A stretch of DNA of 64,000 nt from Lineus longissimus (Eukaryota > Nemertea > Pilidiophora > Heteronemertea > Lineidae), in NCBI RefSeq assembly GCF_910592395.1, contig NC_088312.1:3596001-3660000 (forward strand), written 5' to 3'. Both the position numbers and the translations under genes were made by a program. Positions 11,362 through 23,300 of this stretch are shown piece by piece. The notes beneath the pieces are model-generated. The model did no database searches and was not told the origin of the DNA. It saw nothing but the letters and a program-made list of their open reading frames with translations. The number at the start of each line of letters is the position of its first letter. The first letter of the stretch is position 1.

Positions 11362-14300
11362 TCACGTGTAGTAATGATTCAAAGTTCGATTACCCGATTC
11401 TCCACTCGTGCGGAGCGGTACACGACTATTATACCGTATGACCTCAATCCCGTTACCCTGATCGCTCTGGTTACTTTGAACAGTATCTGTATTATACGCT
11501 AACGGTATATCTGCATCCTCCAAGAGAAGACTGTGATGCGCCCCAGGTGGGCGGCTGAGCCGTCTTCCCCGTATTTCTTCTGGCGTTATTTCGACAGATT
11601 TCTTTTTTCTGTTTTGTCTGTGAGTGACGATTTTAAAGATGATGACTAGTAAAAGGCAGACAAGTCCTCCACATGTTCCAAGGACGAAATATAAGATTGC
11701 TTTTTCCCTGTGGTCTGAAAAATAGATGAAGAGATTTATATACTGAATTGTTGCCTAGCATGGTGACAGAAATGAACCCCTTGATCCTCCAGTCTGACGA
11801 CTGGTGTGTTGGCCCATTCAGAGCTCTTCTGCATTTCGAGTTCCTGAGTCAGCCTCCCTTTATGCCTAATGCGGTTATTTAATTGACTCACACAGTTTGA
11901 GTAACTTGGATGGTAGCATACTGTGCATTGATAAACAATTGCCACAAGAGGAAATGCCAAAGATGAAGAAATTTGTTTATAAACCTCCTCGAGCTGGTTA
12001 TCATCGCACAAGTATAGAATATAAGTTATCTGGTTTGTGCCAATCATAACTCACCTAAAATGAAATTATATGTGCTGATCCAGTCTGATATGAAGCCGAT
12101 CATGAACTGGTTCGATGATGATAATGATGTGTTGCAGACTTCCTCCTCGGTCGGAAGAGTTGTCCCTGAAAATGAATCAAAGAAAGGTCAGCTGGAGAAC
12201 TGTGATATGCAACTTGAGACCAAAGACCAGGGGCCTACTGCAAAACAGGTCAAGCGTGGTTGCAACTTCCAAATAGATGCAACATCAAGGCAAACAAGGT
12301 AGATGACTGATACCACCTCAAAGGGTCTCCAAGACGTTCAAATATGCAATAAAAGTGCCTTTTGGTGGCCTATGAGTTCCAAACTAATGTTTGCACTCAA
12401 ATTGAGATGAACAGTGACTTTGTCAACATTAGTAACAGTGCCACAGAGACAGAAAGCAAGATTGTGATTGAAGACAGAGATTGAGACATGGACATGCAGG
12501 GAGGGGTGCGTGATGACGCTTCGAGATGGAAACAACACCCGATATATAACCAGAATCCTTGTCGGCAGCTTTCTGCCCTTTACAAAGATGGAGGAAAATA
12601 TCAGGGTCTAAGTTTTCATCTGGTAGTGACAATGTGTACCTGAAGGCGAGTGCAGACTAGTGTCAACAGAGATAGTGGTAGACGAATCAAGAGTGGACGT
12701 ATCACCATCATAATTTGGCTGACCGTTAATGCTCAGATGACTGCTGCCAGTTTCCTCCGGTTCCCAATTCGTTTGAATCGGCAATTTAGGTTCTTGCTGG
12801 ATTGCGTCAGGGAGATCAATTTCCACAGGCCGAGGACGAGGTTTCCGCCGATCCTTTTCGAGGTCTGGTGCGACATGACCACGTATTGATGGTTCTCTTT
12901 TTAATTCTTTTAATATTCTTTTCTGAACTGAAATATATGAAAATAAACAGTCAAAGAAAAAAACAGGTCAAAATGTGAGGATTAAAGTATTTTCACCTGG
13001 TAGGCCAGGTGTTGACAGATTTCTATCTTTGAAGGCCTTCCTTTTGGAAATTCATGTGACATTCTCTCTAAATAGAAATCAATGCAGTGTAATCTGCTGC
13101 AACCAAGCAGATAACACAACACAATGTCCTTGAAGAAACATGAAACATGATCGTGCATTCTCTGTGAGAGTGATGAATTATTAACCCCAAGGGTCGATCA
13201 ATATTCAGCGATTGAATAGGGAAAGACCTTGCCTATTGGGGTGGGGCAGGGAATGCAAGGAAATCAAACCCAGTTGGAAGCGGATATGAGTCAGAGACGT
13301 ACGGTGGATAGCCAAGCAGATAGTTGGCCCTTTGATGTCAATACAGTATTGGGTGAAATGATGCTCGCATGCGCAGAGGTGAATCATGTTTGGTTTTTTC
13401 TGGTACAAAAAGATGGATGCACCTGATAGCTTTCATTGCCATGGTCACTAACGGCAAGCTACTGATTTGAGTATATTGTCCCCATCTTTAGGAGATCAAG
13501 TCATTTTGGGATATATAATATTATAAACAATCAAGCTAAAGAGAAAACCTATTCATATCTGACTCCGGAACACACATTTATATTGTGCCCCATGACATCT
13601 TATCATATTGTTTCCATGTATTTCCTCCACTGGTTATATCGATGTATACCTGGGGAAAGAATGTTTTGTTATCGGGATAGCGGTTGGAAGGCAACTCAGC
13701 CTCATCCAACTCCTGCGCTCATGCTTTCATGCTACGATGTGGCAAAATAACAGCTAGTGCTCTCCTATAAGCATTAACTCATTCATTGCTGCCATGGTTG
13801 AATGGTGTTTAAATGTCTTATCGTACTTGACATGATTTTCAATCGGTGAAACTACACTATTTTACAATCGAGGAAAATTTTAGAGCCGTCATTGAAACCA
13901 CTGTTCAATGAATTCTGGTTCAAATTTAACCTCATGTTAATGGCAGAAACTAAGCCTCATGCGCTGCAAGTGGTAAAGAGCGAATGGTTCAAAGTTTCAA
14001 GAGTCATAAGCACCTGGTGTTATATGTAAGGTATCACGTACTTAGTACAAACTGTAGTTACCTTCAATCAATCTTCACCTTTGATATTTTGGAAATAATT
14101 CAAAGCTATTCTAGTGTATTTAGCATAGTAGCCTTGCCCTAACGTATGCCAAAACAGGAGCCTGGAGCTATACATTAGTTCCCACCCAACAATAACTTTG
14201 TCACCCTCCCTTTTCTGTTACTCATTCAAAACTTAGTCTAATGCCAAATTTTGACCCGAAAAAAATTCAATTTTTTTTTCAAATGAAAGACGGTCTGCCA

Positions 14301-17300
14301 TTTGTTCCACTGCATTGTGCAGGTTATATACCTGAAATATTATTGAAAGTTAACACCTTGATGGGTTGATTAGCTCTACAGCCAGCTAATCCAAGGTAGA
14401 CATTACCGTCTATGAAATAATATCATGGTTAGATGCTAACATCAACATAGGTATTGCACAAGATGAAAGGTGATAACCCACCAACATGTATAATATACTA
14501 TATAACAACATTAGCGAAGTTGAAAATCTGGGGATGATTAAGTTTTCCTGCAAAAATTGCTGAACTTTGTCATAAGTTCAAAATTCTGAAAGATTTTGGG
14601 GGCTGATGATGTTTCTTCTTGAATTTGAGCAGAAAAAAAACAAGTGAAAAAAATATTTGGACTCAGAAATTCTTTCATCCTTCATTGTAGAATTTTTTCA
14701 CCAAAAAGCAACTCACCACAAGTAAATATCACATGAAGGTATTTTTTCATCCTGGGCGGACAGGGGTCTCCAAAAATATGTTCATTGGCTTCGACCATAC
14801 ATTGACGTCTCCCGTGGCAGCGCTTCATCACCTCATCTAAAGTATATGTTGATTGGCACTCTGAAATAAGCAGGGTAATTTGAAAAGTGTTGATCTTGAT
14901 GTACAATGATGAGGAGTGAATCGGGTTGAGAAGAATCACAGAGAATGGGATAGATGAACATTCCTGAATGAGTTCCCAAGTCACAATTACCTTGATCCTC
15001 GTCGCCTGAGTAGGACGGACACTCGTCAGTCCCCTCTGCTGTCCGTCCAAACATGGCAGAATAAATAGCTATACGAGTTTTCTTTTTTGGACAGTAAAGC
15101 ACCATTTCTTGACCTTCACAGGCTAGCTGACTTTTGAATTCATCTGAAGAAAAGAAAGTGTTGAGATTAGACCATCCTGACTCATCTTAAGCTGACATTT
15201 ACAATTATAGATATGCTCGAGCTGAGCAGAATTGTGCAAATTCAAATCCTTGAAGGTTCCATCTAATCTAAAGTATGACATTTTTCCTTTTCGTTACAAC
15301 TGCCCACAACAATAATTCATCTGAACCTGGGTCCATCTCATTCATCAAACAAAAATTTAAAGACAATCGGGACTCCACTTATTTCATTGTGATTGTTAAG
15401 GTGCGAGGTGAAGATTTAAAACAAGAAAGACATGGTGAGGGTTATGAAAATGTGATACGGCCACCAAGACCCTTGAGTAACCCAATAGGCAGCGATTTCA
15501 CTTGGCAGCAATTTAGACATTTTGGTCCAAACATGAAGAACAATAACTACATCTATTGGTAGTATTGCAGAACATGGAAAGTTATTGTTGCTGACATCAA
15601 TACGGTTGAGACAGGACAAGAAAAGAGACAAAACTGTTAAATGGAGAAGTTTTGAAAGGAATATTACCAGTAATTATAATGCCTCTGAAGAGGTGGTATC
15701 CTGAAAACCAGATTCAAATTTAGAAATGCTCATTCAGAACACTTTCTACTCATAGGATTGGTGTGGCGCCACACTATATTTCTAAGATTGGCACACTATA
15801 CAGAGGTCGGGGAAGTGGCCACTTTTTTATTTGGCACTCACAGCTGTCTGGAGCATATATGCTAACTAAATGCCGATTGCCGGGTGTCTTCAAACTGTCA
15901 TAGATCCCGTCATAGATGAGTGAAACTTGTGTACACCGAGTGGTTTAAAACTTACTTGGTCTACACTTATAAGCAACTTCTAGGTATTTCGTTGTGCCGG
16001 CACAAGGATCCTGTCCAAATGTGTCTGACGTTGCCTCCACTGAACAATGGCGTTTTTCCTGACAAGCTTTTAGCACCACCTGCAAAGATAGAAAAAGAAG
16101 CCATTATTGATTTACCACTTTTCAGACTCTTCAAAGAAAAAAATCACAGCCATATTTAGAAGTTCTTCACCGCAATAGATGACTTCTAAGCTTTTTTTGC
16201 ATGCAATCATGATTGCAGGTCATAGTGATTCAATTTTCTCTTCTGAGGGCGCTTTAGTATTCAAATTTCTGCAAATTGGTATAAGGGAGCAGGAGGGCCC
16301 AAACTGAAGATGATGGTACATGTAACTAATGTAGCAGTCTCCGATTGGTGAAACCATGGAGGAATTTGTAGAGCGCTTTTTTGGTGAGGCTGTGACACTT
16401 TTAGTGAATCCATGTACACGGAGTACAACACTCTCCAGGTAAATGGTTTTACTACACTGACAGGTGCCAGGTCATCCACAGAATCTTCACAAAAAGTAGC
16501 AGTTCTGTTTCAGAGCTTTCTCCACCGGGAAAGATTACAACACAGCACCGTGCCAAGAGATTTGAAAAGCAACAAAAGTACATGAATACTCACAGAAATA
16601 AAGAAGAATTTGAGAAAGATTTCTGCAGTACCGGCAGTAAGAAGATGCTCCGGCATATTGCAACCTCGGTGGAACTTTAGACATGCTACCAGTCTGAGAG
16701 GAGAGAATGGAGCTTATCGCTACACAGAGCTATTTTCATCAGCAGAATTGCCTCTGAGGGTTATCAAGATAAATAAGACACTGACTCCAGGGAGGATGGA
16801 GTTGCATTGGGTAGAAATAGAATCATTGGATGCATGTGTTTGCCGGCTCCAATGCACCTATCTGTAGTGAAACATGTTGAAAAGATGATAAGATTTGTTC
16901 GAAGTCAAGAAAGACCACTGAAAACTCATAGCTGGTGAGTCAGGGCTGGCAATGGTGGGCAGTTCAATGGGTACTGTCAACCCCATTATTTTGGCGCACA
17001 TACTATTTTTGCAACTTGAACCTGACACACCCTCCTGGATCAGCTTATGGAGACTTGACCATGAACCATAATTTCAAAATGGCAGGTCATTGTGAGTATA
17101 ATGAAATCGATCACTTGAGCCATCTCAAGGCCAGAGCCAGGGGTGTGTTATTTGATCAAACAATTCTCAATATCAAATTTATGGATCTCGGTCATTGCTT
17201 GTGGAGCCAAATGGATTTGTATTTAGATTGTAACAGCAGAGGTGTTGACACAAGATGTAGATGGAGATTGAAATGTAGTAAAATCTTCACAGCGTCCTTT

Positions 17301-20300
17301 TTGATATCACAATGAAGAAAATCATTCTTAACTTCGTAACTTCTTATTGCTGTGATATGATGGCCCTCCGGCACCATCCAACAACAAGTTCAGAGGTGTA
17401 GCTTCAGTTCAATTGTTACAACATAGATGTCACTCAGGTATTTCAATAGTCGTCTCCTCGCACACATTTTAACCCTTTTTGTCATGCTATTTATGAAAAC
17501 ATGAGAAGCAAAAGGTTTCTTGAACAGTTGTGCAAAAGTTACTTTTTGTTACTGACAATAATTGTAACAAGACGGCATATCACACACAATTGTATCTATA
17601 TACTGTACAGGGTGTTATAGTAAGCTATTTATTGACATGTACTGATGTAGTTTCAAATATTAGAGCATGTTTACCTGAAGGCCAGACCAGCTCTAGCAGA
17701 AGAATCATTCACAGATTTGAAAACCATTGCCAATCAGCCCATAGGGAAACCAATTATTTAACATGCATCCCATCTTGTTTTTAGAAATCGGGTAATCAAA
17801 CACCTCAACTATTTCTTCTTTCATCTCTGAATGATACACATGCACAGGTGGTTCTCCTTTTGAACAAGCACTGCTTAACCCAACCATGAAGCCTGCTCCA
17901 TTCAGTTACCAGAATCCTGTTTTAAATTAGCCACCCCACAAACTTGTATATCGAATGCAACAACATAACCTTTTTAAATATTGCATCGTCTCTGCAATGA
18001 AGAAATGATTGTATATGCAGCACCTTAGATTTGGGTCATTTTCTAAAAACATGGTTTTTACAAAAGGTTCCTGTATGGATTTAAAAAATATCAATTTTGA
18101 TAAAATGGCTGCACTCATTTCATTCAATAGTAGAGGATTTCTACATTTCAAGGACCTTTTAAACCATTCACATACTTTAAAGCGGCCAGAAGGACCCTTT
18201 ATGGTGTAATGGAAGGCCAGAAGGGTGTTTGCCAAGAGTCCATAATGTAAGGGGCTATTTCAGTAGTGGACTCAAGATCAACCAAATAATGAAGTAAAGC
18301 TGGTATTCATATGATTACATCCTATTCGTTATATTTTTCTTTGATCGCATCTCAAAGTAGTTTGAAGGCAGAAAAGTTCCCATCTGTTTTCTTCCCTCAC
18401 ATGATTCTGTTTCATTGGATCAGCACCCAACACCAGTTGTCTTTGACACCGCCCCTCATATCATAATGCAAGAGTAAGTGTCACCCAGCCACAGACAATT
18501 CTCTTCTCATGACCGCAGTCATTTTAATATCTTTATTGAGCTGTAAAAGTGTTTACTCTGTGTTCAAATCAATTTCTGAAGTAGGCAATCAAATAACAGG
18601 ATATTAATTAACCATTACCAACTCATTGTTGTCGGACATGCTCAACCTTGCAGTGGCCAGATGATGGTAAATATTGCTGACAAAAATTTGAATTTTCCCT
18701 GGATAAAATTCATGTGTGTGCTGAGGGAGTTTCATGTTACAGCATATACCAGAAGCTAATGGACTATATGGTTATCAGCCATTGGTTTGTCCATAGATGA
18801 CAGCTCATGCAAGATTTGAACAGAAAATGTCAATGCATCTTATGATACGACAACATTTTGAATTGAGCCATTAAGTCCGCCATTTCTAAGATGACAGGGA
18901 CACCCAAGAAGTCTGGACCACCACTTAGCTCATTTCATAAGCTTGCAATCCTGTGGCTTCGATTGTGATGGGCTTTTAAAGTTGTTGCCTTTAAAAGCCA
19001 CAGCAAGAATTTGAAAGGATGTTTATTTAGACATTTCCAAGATGATAAATTGGTTTATTTGCATAGGTTTTCAATGGTCACCTCAGTTCACCTTATGAAC
19101 TGTTTTTGACATTCATGACCAAAACAAGCTTTTGTGAGGGAAGCATTTCATCACTTACACAACACTACATTTATTCCTAATAGCAAGGGACACAATGCAA
19201 ATGGCTACTGAAATCCATAAGGTCTAAAGGACACACTTAACAGTAAATGCTGTATTGGGCAAGTCGACTAAGTCTCTAACAAAGATCGAGTACTACAGTC
19301 ACTGCCAATCAATCACAATCACCATTGGTCCCAACAAAGGGTGTCATTTTCAAATTATCATCAAATGTTCCGCTACGAGGAGTTACATGGTCATAAAATT
19401 TCACGGGATATAATGACGGGGTCAAGCAGGCATCTAATACCCCACAACAATGCAGGGCGTGACCTTGAACTTGGACAAGTATACGCCCTTCAGGTTCACT
19501 TTCCACGAGCGCTCGCAGTTCTTATACTGGGTGTATTGTACGCGCCGGTCACCGATCCAAAGGTTGACCGCGCTCGACGTTGCTTAACTTCCGCTCTGGG
19601 GCCAACGCGCCAACCACTGGGCCATAAAGGAATTCCCTCATGGCCGGCGGGTTAAGCCGTGCCATATACCAGGGGGTACTATACACTGGGTAGTATTATA
19701 TCAGGGGGAACCAACAGACGAAGATGAAGGCAGATGCAGAGAAAATCTATTTGACTATAATGGTGCTTGAAATCTATACATCCACCTGGTCAGTTCTCAT
19801 ACACTAAAGACTGCTTTGTCTGAATGATCAATAGGCTGATCTTGACAAAGAGATTAAAATAAGTTGACATTAGTATCAAAAAGTAGCAGAAACATAGCAA
19901 CAGAATCAGAAATGTATAAGTAATTTTTTTGAGTAGTTTTCATCTGAAGACTTTGCAACTAACTACTATGTACATCAAAACCACAAAAATGCCAGATGGC
20001 AACTTGATAGCACTAGCAGCTAGCTAATCTTATCAGAGGGGACATCTGGTGAAAAATTCTTTTGCACTGATTTTTTTTAAGGAAACTCAACAAAACAGCA
20101 GATTTACATATTTGAGGTTGATGTGACAGACATAGCCTCGCCATCTGTCATTATAAATAAACTGAGTCAGTGACCTTTTTTCGGAGAAAACTCATTTTCA
20201 AAATTGACCATGAATGGCCCTTTCAATTAGTGAGAATGACCACCCTTTCCTCATTCTGAGTATCCTGTCTATATCGATGTCTTCGTTGCTTTTAAAACTT

Positions 20301-23300
20301 CCACACAATCATGTCAGTTTGCTCCAATTTGACATTACCACTGTTCTCAACTTACCAGAAAACTCAACTAATGTGTTTGGATGTAAATTAAAGGTTTCAG
20401 ATGTACAATATCTTGCACTGCTATTCAAGTCTCTAAATATTGTGTCCTGAGCTCAATCATAGGAGCTGAGATGATGATTACAGGTTTTAGTTAGTGACAC
20501 ATACAAATGACCATTGTCCACCAGTCTGGAGCACCTGCTGAACAAAAGACACCAGAAGGATGACCAAGGGTACCGAGGCTAAAAAGGGCAGCGCCACAAT
20601 TCTGTCACATCAGGGGGGGATTGGGTCGTAACAAAGTGACAGAATAGGGCTCAGATGGCTGGAGCACAAGATTACAGGATGTTCTAAGAGAGCAACCTAC
20701 TTATTATAGTATTGGAGCTTATGCAATTTTTATGTGCAAGGTATGGTACATGCAAATACCATTTCTGAAAGGTGATGCTGATAGGTGATTTAGCATGACG
20801 ACCTTGAATCCAATGCTGTGTCATCAGAATGGTCACAGTCACCGTGTCTCACTCAGTGACATCACCAGCAATGAGTCATCATCATCCCCCTGTGCTGCAA
20901 CAACCATGACAACAGGACATGCAAGGGTATACGGACACATCATTTCTTCAGTCTCTAGTCATAGTTTCTGTTCACGGATCTGTTGCCTGTGTATCTAGGA
21001 AGAATCTACTGAATTTGGGTGTAGGGTTCGAAAAGCAGCTGTTTTGCCATGATCGACAAAATGGCTGTATTTGCAACTACATGTATCATGAATATTCACG
21101 TATTGGTGACCAGTTATATGGTTCATAATGGGAAGATGATAATGTCAGTTCATAATAGGGTTGATTGCAGTAATCCACAACTGGTATATACTCTCTGCAT
21201 CAGAGGACATAATCCTTCTCTATGTGGTGGACTCAATGTCAAATCGATCTTGGTACATCACCAGGGTTTGTCAGGATAATAGAACAAAATTGCTATTGTG
21301 TCCAAGGGTTTAATGGATAAGTCCATTGGAGACCTGCAGATGACAGACATTATTTGAGGCTATACAGTCAGAAGGGGAAAGAATTATCCAAAGGCTGTAC
21401 TTTAAAGCTAAGACAAATCTGTCTTCAATTTGAAACAACCTTTCACATCAAATTTTTTATCATGTTATGATACTTGGATTCTGACATTTTTTATGTGAAA
21501 AGTGAAGTACAAGTTTGGGTAATTAATTCTTTTTTATAGCTGATCATCTTCCTGGAGATGATGGCATATTTCCTGTGACCTTTATTATGGGTTGGGTCTA
21601 TAGGAAGAGAAAAATTCCCAGGAGATCGTCATACATGCATAATATGCAGGGAAGAAGTTGTCCAAAACCAATATACCAACTGAGATATATTGGGAATTCT
21701 TTGCGTGAATTTGAGTGACAGGTATTGTCAATCAGGAACATTATCAAAAACAGATTAAGATTTTTTTCATATTCGGGCTTTATTCACGATTAGCTTATAA
21801 AGCTTGCACCCTTGAGGACATGATAAAACTGAATAAGTTCAACAAGCAATAACATAAAGAATGTCTCGCTGGTATATTTGCTGATATGATTAGCCTTAAC
21901 CACCCAACACACCCAATATCCTCAGAACTGGCAACCTGGTTCCAGAATAGCAATGTTTGAAATGGAAAATACATGTATGTGAAGCTTTTTATTGAAGCAG
22001 TCTATGGCTTGGTGTCAAGAAATATAAACTGAGATTTGATGGCATTATTGCTGACTATGAGGCCTTTACGAATAGAAATGTTATTCGTTACTGTAGTTCC
22101 TTAGTTGTCTCATCAAGACTGCTTTGGTAGACTTCAAGGCAGAAGGCAGAAGAAGAAATCTGCCAGAAATCTAGCTATATCTTGAACTTACCTCAAGGGA
22201 TGTTGTAGCCAGACAATTCGTATCCTCTTCCTGAGATGACTGAGGTAATAAGCTGCCTGGTTTCGATGGACACATTTGATGACTAGGGACTTGGCGGCCA
22301 AATTGTGCAAACTGGATGCTCAAAGTTGTATCTTGGGGACATCGCAGTTTCAGCGTTTCACCACTGCATGCATGCTCCTGAAATGTGTACAGGGTGCTCG
22401 ATAACCGACCTGAAAATATACCAAATCAATTCGGATTACTGTGTTTGGCTGTTTTTTTGCTGAAAGGTTGCACAGCACAGAGTTATCAAATTGTAAGAAG
22501 CCTTTTGTAGTCATCCTGACAAACAAACTATAGTTAACAACCGCATATTCTTTTTTGAATAAAGTTTCAGAGTTATCGCCCTATGCAATGTAATAAAAGA
22601 ACCATAGAACCCATACCAAGAGTTAACTGCGCTCTAGTGGCTGTGGTTCACAGCTTGAAGAACACTTGGCAAGGAAAGTATGCCTACTTGTAATGTCTGA
22701 GCTTCAAGCAGCCACCTTTTGAAAGGTATGTCAGGGACCATCTCAAACAGGTTGAAGCAGTGGCAATCCCTTGCCTAAAGAGAAAGAAACTCCCCAGTGG
22801 TGTCTCAGTGGCATGCAGAGCCATGTTCCAGACACCACGTTCTTCTTCAAGCTGATAACTTCTTCAGTTCAGGCCGATGAATATGGCACTTGGCAGGGGT
22901 TCGATCATCTCATAGAATAGGAGCAATTTCAACCCAATGTCAAAGCTCAAATAGGTACTGTGTGGACCAGTGGCATTCAGAGCCAGACAGTTATCCAGTG
23001 GATCATGAATGTGAAAACTGTTGACAACAATAAGGCCTTGGATATAAAATGTAAAATCATCCAGCAGCTATTTTCGTACATTTGTATACCCCAAAGATGT
23101 CAATATGAGAATATCCTAGTAAAACTCAACGGTGCATGAGAACATCAGTATACCTGGCCATGTACACGGCAAGTCTCATTTAGCAACCATAAACATGCAT
23201 TTTTATTTTTTCCCTCCAACAGCTGGATTAGCTGTAAAAATAGTAGGTAAATTTGACTTGAGTGATAGCTAGCTTTCTGTGATAAAGCTGGAGTTATAAA

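Noticed and set aside
19500-19640. Functional 5S rRNA gene
   Set aside because: Only the internal control region is similar, the 5' part is tRNA-like, and there are many substitutions. A SINE fits better.
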